A stretch of DNA of 64,000 bases from Aquitalea denitrificans (GTDB taxonomy: Bacteria > Pseudomonadota > Gammaproteobacteria > Burkholderiales > Chromobacteriaceae), in assembly GCF_009856625.1 (NCBI RefSeq), contig NZ_CP047241.1, positions 2,542,001 to 2,606,000 of the forward strand. The letters run 5' to 3'. Below, one piece after another: positions 51,326 to 60,152 of the stretch. How positions within the stretch are numbered: the first letter of the stretch is position 1; the number at the start of each line of letters is the position of its first letter. The position numbers and the translations under genes were made by a program. The notes under the pieces were generated by a model. It was not told where the DNA came from. It did not search any database and saw only the letters and a list, made by a program, of their open reading frames with translations.

Positions 51326-52561
51326 TCACAGCGCTCCGTGCCGCGGCGGCAGCACATCGTTCAGCACGTAATTGCCGATGGCGTGGAATTTCCAGCGCAG
51401 CGGGTCGTGCAGGGTGTGCACGCGGGCATTGCGCCAGTAGCGGTCCAGATTGCGCGCTTCCAGCGTGGCGCTGGTGCCGGCCAGTTCGAACAGCTGGCTG
51501 CCGGCCTGCAAGGACACTTCGGTGGTCAGCACCTTGGCCTCCGCCACCGCCACCGAGGCTTCGGCTACGCTGCGCGCATCGGGGAAAGCCTGTGCCTGCA
51601 AGGCATCCAGCACCCGCCCGGCGCGGCGCAGCAAGGCATCGGCCGCCCGCAAGCGCACCCGCAGATTGCCCACCCGCTCCAGCAAGAGCGGGTCGCGGCT
51701 GGCCTTGTCCACGCCGGAATCTATCCAGGGACGGGCATGCTCGCGCACATAGTGCAGGGCTTCCTGGTAGGCACCACGCGCCTGGCCCAGGTCGATGGCG
51801 CAATGCAGGATCTGGGCAAACGGGCCGATGGGGGTGGGCCGGTCAAACGAGGCCTTGAACGGGACAATCCACTCCGGCTCCACCCATACCTGGCTGAAGC
51901 TGACCGAGCCACTGCCGGTGACGCGCTGGCCGAAACCGTCCCAGTCGTCGGTAATCTCCACCCCGGCACTGTCGCGCGGGATGAAAGCCAGATAGCTGTC
52001 CTGGTTGTCATCCACCACCAGCGTGGGAATCCACTGCGCATACAGCGCGCCGGTGCAATAAAATTTCTGACCGCTGACGCGATAGCCCTTGCCCTCCGGC
52101 GTCAGCCGGGTGCGGCGCTGGTAGTCCTTGTGGCCGATTTCGGCCAGCGCATTGCCAAAACGCACGCCTGCGAGCGCCAGGCCGTAGAAAAAGCGCTTTT
52201 GTTCTGCGCTGCCACCCACGCGCAGCACTTCCAGCGCGTAGAAATGGTTTTGCGGAATCTGCGCCAGCGAGCCATCCGCCGCGCTGATGGTGGCAATCAC
52301 CTCGGCCAGCGTGACGGCGGACACGCCGGCACCACCATATTTGCGCGGCACGGTAATGCCCCACAGCCCGCTCTGGCTGTAGCCTTCCAGCTCGGCCCAG
52401 GGCAGGATGCGCTCGCTGTCGCGCCGGGCGGCGTCGCGGGCAAATTCGCCAGCCCAGTGGCGGGCCAGTTGCAGCGCTTCTTCATCGCTGTCGATACGGT
52501 GGGCCGCCTGCGGCTTGGCCTGCTGGCCCTGCACCGGGCGCAATGCAGCCAGTTCACTCAT
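51326..52561 (-). CDS. SfnB-family flavin-dependent oxidoreductase
   Basis: 411 residues with SfnB marks: IPQNHFYALEVLRVGG, GFGQRVTGSGSVSFSQVWVE, LDRYWRNARVHTLHDPLRWK. It is placed directly before the DszA-like gene, mirroring the DszC-then-DszA order of sulfoxide/sulfone steps, with DszC oxidising sulfide to sulfone and DszA opening it. Operon spacing is 12 bp from the next SfnB-like gene. Confidence 0.88.
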   Translation of the reverse strand: MSELAALRPVQGQQAKPQAAHRIDSDEEALQLARHWAGEFARDAARRDSERILPWAELEGYSQSGLWGITVPRKYGGAGVSAVTLAEVIATISAADGSLAQIPQNHFYALEVLRVGGSAEQKRFFYGLALAGVRFGNALAEIGHKDYQRRTRLTPEGKGYRVSGQKFYCTGALYAQWIPTLVVDDNQDSYLAFIPRDSAGVEITDDWDGFGQRVTGSGSVSFSQVWVEPEWIVPFKASFDRPTPIGPFAQILHCAIDLGQARGAYQEALHYVREHARPWIDSGVDKASRDPLLLERVGNLRVRLRAADALLRRAGRVLDALQAQAFPDARSVAEASVAVAEAKVLTTEVSLQAGSQLFELAGTSATLEARNLDRYWRNARVHTLHDPLRWKFHAIGNYVLNDVLPPRHGAL

Positions 52562-52573
52562 GCTGCTCTCCTT

Positions 52574-53779
52574 TCAATTCCATTGATGACGTGCCGGAAA
52601 CACGCCGTTCAGGCTGTAATTGCCAATGGCGTGGTACTTCCAGCGCACCGGGTCGTGCAGGGTGTGCACGCGGGCATTGCGCCAGTGCCGATCCAGCTGG
52701 TGGCGCGCACGGGTGGCGGCCGAACCGGCCAGCTCGAACAGCTTTTCACTGGCTTGCAGGGCAATTTCGGTGGTCAGCACCTTGGCTTCAGCCACCGCGA
52801 TGGAGGCTTCGGCGCTGATGGCATCCGTCACCTCGCCCGTGCGCAGGCGGTCCAGCGTGCGTGCGGCATCGTCCAGCACTTCCAGAGCGGCATGCAGGTC
52901 GATCTGCAAGCGCGCCACCGCCTGAATCACATACGGGTCGTCGCTGGCGCGGCTGACGCCGGAATCCAGCCAGGGCCGGGCATGCTCGCGCACGAACAGG
53001 ATGGCGTCACGCAAGGCAGCCTCGGCAATGCCCGCGTCGATGGACGCCTGGATCAGCTGCGAAATGGGCCCGGTGAGATTGGGCCGGTCCGCCAGCTGCC
53101 ATACTGGCAACAGCTGCGCCTCTTCCACCTTCACCTTGTCAAAACGCACGGTGCCGCTGGCCGTGGTGCGCTGGCCGAACGAGGACCAGTCATCCACCAC
53201 TTCCACGCCCGGCGCATGCCGTGGCACCAGCACCTGTACCGTCAGGCCGGATTCATCGCGGGCGCGGGTGGGAATCCAGTCGGCAAACAAGGCCCCGGTG
53301 GAATAAAAGCGCTGGCCGCTCAGGTAAAGCCCGTCCGCCTCACGGCTCAAACGGGTACTGAGCTGCTGCATGGGCTGTTTGCCCTTTTCCGGCCCGGCAT
53401 TGCCCAGACGACGCCCGGACAGCACTTCGCTGTAGATGAAGCGCAGCTGGGCCGGCGTGGCCAGCAGGGGGAACAGCTCCAGCACGGCAAAGTGGTTTTG
53501 CGGAATCTGCCCCAGCGAGGGGTCGGCCGCGCACAGAATGCGGAACACCCGCGACAGCGTCAGCAGGCTGACGCCGGCACCGCCAAATTCGCGCGGTACG
53601 GTAATGCCGCCCAGGCCACTGGCGGAATAACGCGCCAGCTCGGCCCAGGGCAGGCGGCGCTCACGGTCGCGCACACCGGCTTCCACGGCAAACTCGGCCG
53701 CCAGCTGGCGTGCCACGTCCAGGGCTTCGGCATCGCTGCGGATCAGCGCAGCTTCTTGCAGGATTGCTTGTTGAGTCAT
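52574..53779 (-). CDS. SfnB-family flavin-dependent oxidoreductase
   Basis: 401 residues, sibling of the product at 51326 (IPQNHFAVLELFPLLA, SFGQRTTASGTVRFDKVKVE, LDRHWRNARVHTLHDPVRWK). It is 14 bp after metI. Two tandem SfnB-like genes behind a MetNI transporter suggest that the imported compound is oxidised at sulfur. Confidence 0.88.
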   Translation of the reverse strand: MTQQAILQEAALIRSDAEALDVARQLAAEFAVEAGVRDRERRLPWAELARYSASGLGGITVPREFGGAGVSLLTLSRVFRILCAADPSLGQIPQNHFAVLELFPLLATPAQLRFIYSEVLSGRRLGNAGPEKGKQPMQQLSTRLSREADGLYLSGQRFYSTGALFADWIPTRARDESGLTVQVLVPRHAPGVEVVDDWSSFGQRTTASGTVRFDKVKVEEAQLLPVWQLADRPNLTGPISQLIQASIDAGIAEAALRDAILFVREHARPWLDSGVSRASDDPYVIQAVARLQIDLHAALEVLDDAARTLDRLRTGEVTDAISAEASIAVAEAKVLTTEIALQASEKLFELAGSAATRARHQLDRHWRNARVHTLHDPVRWKYHAIGNYSLNGVFPARHQWN

Positions 53780-53793
53780 GAATGGTTTCCGGC

Positions 53794-54447
53794 TTATTGA
53801 CGATGATTGAGACGACGCGCCAGCACATCACCGGCGGTTTGCACCACGCTGACCAGCACCACCAGGCCGATGAGCACCGACACCATCACCTGGGTATCAA
53901 AGCGCTGATAGCCGTAACGGATGGCGACATCGCCCAGGCCACCGGCCCCCACGGCACCGGCCATGGCCGAGGAGCCGATCATGGCCACCAGGGTGATGGT
54001 GAGGCCGGAGACGATGCCCGGCAGCGCTTCGGGCAGCAGCACATGCCACAGCACATCGCGCTTGCGCCCGCCCATGGCCTGCACCGCTTCAATCAGCCCG
54101 CGGTCCACTTCGCGCAGGCTGACTTCGGCAATACGGGCAAAAAACGGAATACCGGCCACCGACAGCGGCACCACCGCCGCCCACACGCCGATGGTGGTGC
54201 CCACCACCAGCCGGGTGAAGGGCAGCAATACCACCAGCAGAATGATGAAAGGCACCGAGCGGAACACATTCACCACACTGCCCACGCCCCGGTTGAGCCA
54301 GGGGCGGGCGTACAGGTCGCCCGGACCGGTAGTCACCAGCAGCAAGGCCAGCGCCAGGCCGAAGATGGCGGATACCAGCGCCGACACGCTGACCATTTGC
54401 AGGGTCTGCCAGGCGGCAGTCAGATACAGATCAAAAGAATCAGGCAT
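53794..54447 (-). CDS. metI: Methionine-type ABC permease MetI
   Basis: 217 residues, five helices, with the MetI segment NVFRSVPFIILLVVLLPFTR and the coupling helix EAVQAMGGRKRDVLWHVLLP. The ATG at 54447 overlaps the metN stop by 8 bp; the frame upstream of it is merely open. It forms the channel of a MetNIQ-type importer for methionine or another small sulfur compound. Confidence 0.92.
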   Translation of the reverse strand: MPDSFDLYLTAAWQTLQMVSVSALVSAIFGLALALLLVTTGPGDLYARPWLNRGVGSVVNVFRSVPFIILLVVLLPFTRLVVGTTIGVWAAVVPLSVAGIPFFARIAEVSLREVDRGLIEAVQAMGGRKRDVLWHVLLPEALPGIVSGLTITLVAMIGSSAMAGAVGAGGLGDVAIRYGYQRFDTQVMVSVLIGLVVLVSVVQTAGDVLARRLNHRQ

Positions 54448-55570
54448 GGTCGACGTACCCCAGGATGCGGATATTGCCAGCCGGAATGGCCCGCTGACGG
54501 GCCAGATCACCCAGCCGGTTACGCGACTGTGGTGCGCAGGCCAGCACCAGCCTGCCCTGCGCCCGGCCCTGTATGCGTTCCACGCCGCCATGCAGCAGGC
54601 GGGTGGCCGGTCCCAGTGCCGCCACCAGCGGGCCCAGCGCCGGGTCCTGCCCGCTGACGCCATCCAGCCGCACATCCAGCAGCAGTTCCGACTGCGCACT
54701 GGCCGGTTCCGCCACAATGCGCCCGGCCACATCAGCAGGCAGTTCATGATTCAGCGAGGCCAGCAATGCGCGGGTGGCATCGGCCTGCGGTGCACCAAAC
54801 ACCTGCCATACCGGCCCCAGCTCCACCACCTTGCCCGCCTCCAGCACGGTCACGCGGTCGCACACTTCGCGGATAACAGCCATTTCGTGGGTAATCAGCA
54901 CCACGGTGACCTTGAGTTGACGGTTGATATCGCGCAGCAGCGCCAGAATGGACTGGGTGGTTTCCGGGTCCAGTGCCGAGGTGGCTTCGTCGCACAGCAG
55001 CAGTTCCGGCTGATGCACCAGCGCGCGGGCAATGCCCACCCGCTGCTTCTGGCCGCCGGACAAGCGGGCCGGATAGACATCACGCTCGCCCTCCAGCCCC
55101 ACCAGTTGCAACAGGCTGTCGACGCGAGCGTCAATCTCGGCCTGCGGCAGCCCGGCTATCTTCAAGGGCAGGCCGATGTTCTGTGCCACCGTGCGTGAGG
55201 ACAGCAGGTTGAAATGCTGGAAAATCATGCCGATGCCGCGCCGCGCCTGCGCCAGCTGGGCTTCGTTCAGGCCGTACAAATCCTTGCCCGCCACCAGCAC
55301 CTGCCCACTGCCAGGTGACTCCAGCCGGTTGATGGTACGCAGCAAGGTGGACTTGCCCGCGCCACTGCGCCCGATGATGCCGAAGATTTCGCCACGCTGG
55401 ATGTCAAAGCTCACATCCTGCAAGGCCTGTACGCTGCGCCCGCCAGCCTGGAACTGACGCCCCACCTGCCGGAAACTCACCAGCGCCTCCCCGGCGGGTT
55501 CAGCCTCGCGCTGCCACAAGGCCGGGCCTTGTTCTACCTGTGGCCGGATTGCCTCTGCCAAAGCATTCAT
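54440..55570 (-). CDS. metN: Methionine-type ABC ATPase MetN
   Basis: 376 residues, with an extra N-terminal stretch of about 28 residues compared with E. coli MetN (343). Walker A GRSGAGKS (67-74), signature LSGGQKQR (170-177), Walker B LLLCDEATSALD. The C-terminal 85 residues resemble the NIL regulatory domain that lets methionine inhibit transport. It starts 11 bp after the metQ-like gene. Confidence 0.92.
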   Translation of the reverse strand: MNALAEAIRPQVEQGPALWQREAEPAGEALVSFRQVGRQFQAGGRSVQALQDVSFDIQRGEIFGIIGRSGAGKSTLLRTINRLESPGSGQVLVAGKDLYGLNEAQLAQARRGIGMIFQHFNLLSSRTVAQNIGLPLKIAGLPQAEIDARVDSLLQLVGLEGERDVYPARLSGGQKQRVGIARALVHQPELLLCDEATSALDPETTQSILALLRDINRQLKVTVVLITHEMAVIREVCDRVTVLEAGKVVELGPVWQVFGAPQADATRALLASLNHELPADVAGRIVAEPASAQSELLLDVRLDGVSGQDPALGPLVAALGPATRLLHGGVERIQGRAQGRLVLACAPQSRNRLGDLARQRAIPAGNIRILGYVDHA

Positions 55571-55581
55571 GCGCCTCTCCC

Positions 55582-56394
55582 TCACAGCCAGGCCGGGGCG
55601 TACAACTTGCCGAACACCTTGTCCAGCGAGGCACGCACCTGCTTTGATTGCTGATAGATGGTAATGAAGCGGCGGATTTGCGCATTGTTCACATCCTGTT
55701 TGCGCACCACCCATTGCAGGGCGTAAATCCTGTTTTCCAGCCCGTCAAACAGCAAGGCATTGTCCGGGTTGTCGCCCGCCAGCTTGAGGAAGGACGGATA
55801 GCCTTGGGCCAGATCCACATCATCCAGCGAGCGCGCCAGTTGCGAGGCTTCCAGCTGCACGATCTGCAGCTTGCGCGGATTGGCCACGATGTCCTGGATG
55901 GTGGCCTTGTAACCCAGGCCAGGCTTGAGCTTGATCAGCCCGGCTTTTTCCAGCAGCAGCAAGCCACGGCCGCCATTCACCGGGTCGCCGGCAATGGCCA
56001 CCTTGCCGCCCGCTGGTATCTGGGCAAAGGACTTCCATTTGTGCGAATACAGGCCGATTTTCATGATGGTGCCGGGGGCAATCGGCACGAAGTCGTAACC
56101 GCCCTGCTTCTTGGCATTCTCCAGAAACGGAATGTGCTGGAAATAATTGACGTCGATATCGCCATTGGCCAACGCGGCATTGGGCGTATTCCAGTCGGAA
56201 AACTCCACCAGCTCCACATTCAGGCCCTGGGCCTTGGCTTCCTTCACAGCGATTTGCAGCGATTCGATTTGCGGCGTGGATGACACCCCCACCTTGATGC
56301 CATTGGGACCGGCCACGGCCAGCGTACTGACAGCCAGCAGCAGCGTGGCCAGCACACCGCCCCAGCGTGAGGATTTGATTGTTGATGACTGCAT
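55582..56394 (-). CDS. NlpA/MetQ-family binding protein, first copy
   Basis: 270 residues, first gene of the operon. The start at 56394 gives a signal peptide ending in TLAVA|GP; there is no lipobox cysteine. NlpA-family pieces: IKVGVSSTPQIESLQIAVKE, VEFSDWNTPNAALAN, DVNYFQHIPFLE. It is only moderately similar to the copy at 49115. Together with MetN and MetI it makes a complete importer. No good sigma-54 promoter is seen upstream. Confidence 0.88.
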   Translation of the reverse strand: MQSSTIKSSRWGGVLATLLLAVSTLAVAGPNGIKVGVSSTPQIESLQIAVKEAKAQGLNVELVEFSDWNTPNAALANGDIDVNYFQHIPFLENAKKQGGYDFVPIAPGTIMKIGLYSHKWKSFAQIPAGGKVAIAGDPVNGGRGLLLLEKAGLIKLKPGLGYKATIQDIVANPRKLQIVQLEASQLARSLDDVDLAQGYPSFLKLAGDNPDNALLFDGLENRIYALQWVVRKQDVNNAQIRRFITIYQQSKQVRASLDKVFGKLYAPAWL

Positions 56395-56534
56395 TGCAGA
56401 CTCCCTGATGGTGGCTGCCGCAAGTGGGTGGGCAGCACATTCAGGGGACAGACTAACCATCCGGCATGAATCAACAAACCAAGAAAATCGCCGTTTTATA
56501 TCTTAAATTCAGATAAATACCGGCAAATGACGAC

Positions 56535-56564
56535 AAAAGCCGCCCATGCAGACACATGAGCGGC
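56535..56564 (-). terminator. Probable terminator of the nitroreductase unit
   Basis: Arms GCCGC (56539-56543) and GCGGC (56560-56564) with a weaker ATG/CAT pairing inside, and AAAA on the left that reads as UUUU on the minus strand. It is 25 bp beyond the stop at 56590. Confidence 0.55.
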
Positions 56565-56589
56565 CAACAGTTTCACATGAGTAATCCGG

Positions 56590-57180
56590 TCAGACGATGG
56601 CAGCAGCCTGCTCGAATTCCAGCCGCGGCCCGCGCGGCGGCAAACCTTCCGTCACCCCATAACCCAGGTTTACCACCAACAGGCTGCGCCACTGGCCGTC
56701 CGGGAAGAAGGCGGCATCCACGGCAGCGGCATCAAACCCGGCCATCGGCCCGGCATCCAGCCCCAGTGCTCGGGCAGCCAGAATCAGATACGCCGCCTGC
56801 AGGCTGGCATTGAGCCGCGCATGCGGTTCCACCAGTTGCGGCAGGCCATCGTAAAAGCCCTTGGCGTCATAGGCAGGAAACTGCTGCGGCAAGTGCTGGT
56901 GAAAACCTGGGTCGTAAGCCAGCACTACGGTGAGCGGTGCCGCGGCGGTCTTGTCCCGATTGCCGGAAGACAGCGCGGGCAGCAGTTTTTGCCGGGCCTC
57001 GTCGCTGTGGATGAACAGATAACGGCCTGGCTGGCCATTGAAGGCGGTCGGCCCCCATTTCAACAGCTCATACAGCTGGCGAATGGTGGATTCGGCAACC
57101 GGCTTGTCCTGGAAACGGTGATTGGAACGGGCAGCCACAAACAGCTGTTGCAAGGCGGCTTCGGGCAGAATGGCGCTCAT
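56590..57180 (-). CDS. Nitroreductase family protein, RutE-like
   Basis: 196 residues of the HadB/RutE branch (malonic semialdehyde reductase of pyrimidine catabolism). Motifs: AARSNHRFQDKPV (FMN phosphate), WGPTAFNGQPGRYLFI and MAGFDAAAVDAAFF. It uses FMN and NAD(P)H. No other rut genes are nearby, so the physiological substrate is open. It is 9 bp downstream of the Mop gene in the same direction. Confidence 0.86.
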   Translation of the reverse strand: MSAILPEAALQQLFVAARSNHRFQDKPVAESTIRQLYELLKWGPTAFNGQPGRYLFIHSDEARQKLLPALSSGNRDKTAAAPLTVVLAYDPGFHQHLPQQFPAYDAKGFYDGLPQLVEPHARLNASLQAAYLILAARALGLDAGPMAGFDAAAVDAAFFPDGQWRSLLVVNLGYGVTEGLPPRGPRLEFEQAAAIV

Positions 57181-57189
57181 GTCTGCTCC

Positions 57190-57408
57190 TTACGCCAGCG
57201 TGGCAATGGACACTTCGGTGGATTTGACGAAGGCAATCACCGGCGAGCCCACTTTCAGTTGCAGCTCGCGCACCGAGCGGGTGGTAATCACCGAGGTGAC
57301 AATGCCGGAGGCGGTTTCCACATCCACTTCGGACAGGACCGGCCCTTCCAGGATTTCCTTGATCACGCCCTTGAACTGGTTGCGTACATTGAGGGATTGA
57401 ATGCTCAT
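57190..57408 (-). CDS. Mop-type molybdopterin/molybdate-binding protein
   Basis: 72 residues, a single TOBE/Mop domain (SIQSLNVRNQFKGVIKEI, VSEVDVETASGIVTSVIT in essence). The start at 57408 follows AAAGGAT. Molbindins of this size bind molybdate as multimers and store or buffer it. Pairing with a nitroreductase gene is unusual, and no molybdenum enzyme is in the window. Confidence 0.85.
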   Translation of the reverse strand: MSIQSLNVRNQFKGVIKEILEGPVLSEVDVETASGIVTSVITTRSVRELQLKVGSPVIAFVKSTEVSIATLA

Positions 57409-57491
57409 GACAGATCCTTTGCCGTTTGGTACCAGGCGGACAAAGCGACCGCCGGAAACAGCAATCAAACTAGCAGAGGCAAGGCTGATGA

Positions 57492-57830
57492 CTAAGCAAG
57501 AAAACCTGATTTTCTTATCAAGAATACTGAATCTGAAACATGGGCAAAGTCAGACCACGCCCAAGCCGGGCGCATCAGGAGCGCTGAGCCAACCGGTCGC
57601 CTGACCAGACCATGCCAAATGACTTCATCAGGCGAAAAATTGCCCTTGATAAATCCATCATATTTCAGACCTATATCACCTCCTTGAACACGCACTGCGA
57701 CACCTGCTCCATTAAGCGGATCCCAGTGATCCCCCTCCTCAGAGGTGCTGAAGGAACAACAAGGGAGGCTGGCCCGCCTTGGAATTAGCCCTGCATCGGT
57801 AGGCCATTTTTGCGCCTCCCTCATCAACAA
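57492..57830 (-). CDS. Hypothetical protein, uncertain
   Basis: A 112-codon frame (or 110 from an ATG at 57824) with pieces such as EEGDHWDPLNGAGVAVRVQG and GFIKGNFSPDEVIWHGLVRR. It has no recognisable family, no clear ribosome site and lower GC than its neighbours. The frame is open upstream for another dozen codons, so it could be the tail of a truncated gene. It may not be expressed. Confidence 0.3.
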   Translation of the reverse strand: MLMREAQKWPTDAGLIPRRASLPCCSFSTSEEGDHWDPLNGAGVAVRVQGGDIGLKYDGFIKGNFSPDEVIWHGLVRRPVGSALLMRPAWAWSDFAHVSDSVFLIRKSGFLA

Positions 57831-57889
57831 ATCGAGTCGGGGTGGCCAGGTGAGTTTCCGATATTACTGTTCTCCGGAATACATGTGCA

Positions 57890-58675
57890 TCAGACGCGAT
57901 AGCGCTCGGCAGCTTGTGCTTGCCGAATATCCGACATCAGCCCTTGGCGTGCAGCATCCAGCGTATCCCAGCGTTCGGCCACATGCAGCGGCGGAATGGT
58001 GATCAGTTCACGGCGATCAAAGCCAAGCAGCGCCGCATCCACCAGCTCGCCAACCTCCATCACTTCAGGCAGGGTATTGATGTCGATGCCGGCGCGCTGC
58101 CACAAGTCTGTACGGGTTGCGGCCGGCAGCACGGCTTGTACATAGACGCCACGGGAGGACAGCTCCTGGTTCAGCCCCTGCGACAGGAACAAGACGAAGG
58201 CCTTGGTCGCACCATAGACCGACATGCCGAACTCCGGCGCGAACGCGACCACTGAACCAATGTTGACAATGGCACCGCTGCCAGACTGGACAAAGCGCGG
58301 GGCGACCGCAGCCGCAAGCCGCGTGAGCGCCTGCGTATTCAGCGTGAGCAGCTGATCGATACTGTCCGGAGTCTGCTGCACAAAGCTGCCTGCCTGGGCA
58401 AGGCCTGCGTTGTTGATCAGGATGCCAATCCTTGCGTCATTGCGCAGGCGGTCTTCCACCACTTGCAGGTCGCTGGGCTGGGTGAGGTCCGCCGGCAAAA
58501 CTTCAACAGCAATATTGAATTCATTCCGCAAGCGTGTTGTCAGGGCATCCAGTCGTGTTCTGTCTCGTGCAACAAGAACCAGATCGTGGCCGCGTTGGGC
58601 AAACCGATCAGCATAGGTAGCGCCAATGCCACTGGAAGCACCGGTAATCAAAACAACAGCATTTTCATTTTTCAT
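57890..58675 (-). CDS. Short-chain dehydrogenase/reductase
   Basis: 261 residues, a classical SDR. Cofactor motif TGASSGIG (11-18), NNAG, catalytic Ser in NIGSVVAFAPE and YGATK (Tyr-Lys pair). The Asp or Arg after beta-2 (VARDRTRL) suggests NADP(H). It follows the quinone oxidoreductase-like gene in the same direction (91-bp gap) and is likely in the HxlR-controlled set. Confidence 0.87.
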   Translation of the reverse strand: MKNENAVVLITGASSGIGATYADRFAQRGHDLVLVARDRTRLDALTTRLRNEFNIAVEVLPADLTQPSDLQVVEDRLRNDARIGILINNAGLAQAGSFVQQTPDSIDQLLTLNTQALTRLAAAVAPRFVQSGSGAIVNIGSVVAFAPEFGMSVYGATKAFVLFLSQGLNQELSSRGVYVQAVLPAATRTDLWQRAGIDINTLPEVMEVGELVDAALLGFDRRELITIPPLHVAERWDTLDAARQGLMSDIRQAQAAERYRV

Positions 58676-58766
58676 TTGAGGGAACCTGCTTGCTTGTAAT
58701 AGCGAAACGCGTCACGCCTGTCGGGCGGACTGTGATTGGAAATGCCGGAATGGCAAGGATCAGGCG

Positions 58767-59768
58767 CTATCTGATCCGTACCACAACCTTGCCTTTGGCC
58801 CGCCCCTGAGCAAGGTACTCAAGGGCTTCCTTTGCTTGTGCAAATGGAAATACCTTGTCAATAACCGGCTGGATACGCTCGGCCCGCAAGAGATTGCCGA
58901 TTTCAGAGAGCTGAGCACCATCAGGCCGTACAAAGTGAAAGGCGTAGCTGACCCCTTGTTTTTTTGCCAGCCGGGTGATCCTGCGGCTCATCAGGCCAAA
59001 AACAAATTCAAGTACGAAATTCAAGCGTTTGGCGCGCGCAAACGCGGCATCCAGCGGGCCAATGAGTGAAACGATCTTGCCGCCGGGTTTGAGAATGCGT
59101 AGCGACTTCTCGATTGCATCCCCCCTGATGGTTCCCAGAACCGCGTCATAGCCGTGCAGCACGTTTTCGAATTCACTCTTTCTGTAGTCAACCACCTCGT
59201 CGGCACCCAGTTGGCTGACCAGTGGCACATTGCTCGTACTTGTTGTGGTGCCGACCGTGGCACCAAAATACTTGGCCAATTGAATTGCAAATGTTCCGAT
59301 ACCACCCGAACCCGCCGGGATAAAGACTTTCTGTCCTTTTTTCAGCTCTGCGCGTTCTTTCAGCGCTTGCCACGAGGTCAATCCCACCATCGGAATGGAT
59401 GCCGCTTGCACAAAGTCCAGATTGGCCGGTTTGTGTGCGGCAGACTCTTCCGGCACAACAGCAAACTCGGCAATTGAGCCCGTTCCCTGGTCAAAAATGC
59501 TGGCAAACACAGCATCACCGGGTTTGAACTGCGTGACGCGGCTGCCGACTTCCACCACCACGCCAGCAAGATCGCTGCCGAGTGTTGCTGGCAGCTGAAA
59601 ATGCAGTACAGGTTTGAACATTCCCGTTGGAACCATATTGTCTATCGGGTTTAAGCCCGCGGCATGAACCTCAACAAGTAGCTCATTGGGTTTCAGAATA
59701 GGACGCGCCACCTCTGACAAGCCGATATCAGGCTTCTTTCCGTAGCGTTTGAAGGTAAGGGCTTTCAT
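58767..59768 (-). CDS. NADP-dependent medium-chain oxidoreductase (quinone oxidoreductase-like)
   Basis: 333 residues from the second of two adjacent ATGs. The MDR fold without zinc ligands; the cofactor motif GSGGIGTFAIQLAKYFGA is clear, and LPATLGSDLAGVVVEVGSRV is typical of zinc-independent quinone or enone reductases. HxlR-type regulators commonly control such genes in response to electrophiles. It lies 73 bp downstream of a 53-residue small gene. Confidence 0.87.
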   Translation of the reverse strand: MKALTFKRYGKKPDIGLSEVARPILKPNELLVEVHAAGLNPIDNMVPTGMFKPVLHFQLPATLGSDLAGVVVEVGSRVTQFKPGDAVFASIFDQGTGSIAEFAVVPEESAAHKPANLDFVQAASIPMVGLTSWQALKERAELKKGQKVFIPAGSGGIGTFAIQLAKYFGATVGTTTSTSNVPLVSQLGADEVVDYRKSEFENVLHGYDAVLGTIRGDAIEKSLRILKPGGKIVSLIGPLDAAFARAKRLNFVLEFVFGLMSRRITRLAKKQGVSYAFHFVRPDGAQLSEIGNLLRAERIQPVIDKVFPFAQAKEALEYLAQGRAKGKVVVRIR

Positions 59769-59841
59769 CAATTTCTCTCAGTTTTCGGTAAAGGCAAAGA
59801 AGCAATGGTTCTTGCTTGATCGGATTCAATTTTGGGACGAC

Positions 59842-60003
59842 TCATTGAGCAACTACGTCTGCAGTCGCAGCTTCATCTCTACTTTGGCTACCAGAGGGAA
59901 CTTGCTGAGCAGTTGCATCCTTTGCCGTAGACAGGTCATGACCAATGCCAACAGTCATCAGCGTGAAAACAAGGTAAGTCAGCGGGGTCGCGAGGATGAG
60001 CAT
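59842..60003 (-). CDS. Small membrane-anchored protein, 53 residues
   Basis: A short frame with a strong ribosome site (AGGAG seven bases before the ATG at 60003). It starts MLILATPLTYLVFTLMTVGI, a single hydrophobic segment, and continues with a polar tail rich in Gln, Ser and Asp/Glu. The segment has no signal-peptidase-like site at its end, so it may stay anchored. It stands between the HxlR operator region and the MDR gene and is transcribed with the latter. I do not recognise a family. Confidence 0.55.
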   Translation of the reverse strand: MLILATPLTYLVFTLMTVGIGHDLSTAKDATAQQVPSGSQSRDEAATADVVAQ

Positions 60004-60090
60004 GGGAAAACTCCTGTATGTTTAGCGCTTGCAGACCTTTCATCCTTTGCTTCAGGGTTGGTAGGCAGATGGATTCTTGGTCACCAAAGT

Positions 60091-60151
60091 GTTACTATCA
60101 ATTTGAAAGTAACAGTAGCACCCTTTTCCCCGATAGTCACTATTAAATTGA
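60091..60151. promoter_or_regulatory. Candidate HxlR operators
   Basis: GTTACT-N11-AGTAAC (60091-60113) is an inverted repeat. The motif ACTATCAATTTGA (60094-60106) returns as ACTATTAAATTGA (60139-60151), running into the hxlR start codon. The region separates the HxlR gene from the leftward small gene, MDR and SDR genes, so binding here can control both sides. Confidence 0.6.
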
Positions 60152-60152
60152 T

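Noticed and set aside
57833..57846. 14-bp identity GAGTCGGGGTGGCC with the sequence at about 4175
   Set aside because: A 14-bp match between two places in 64 kb is expected by chance, and no further similarity surrounds it.
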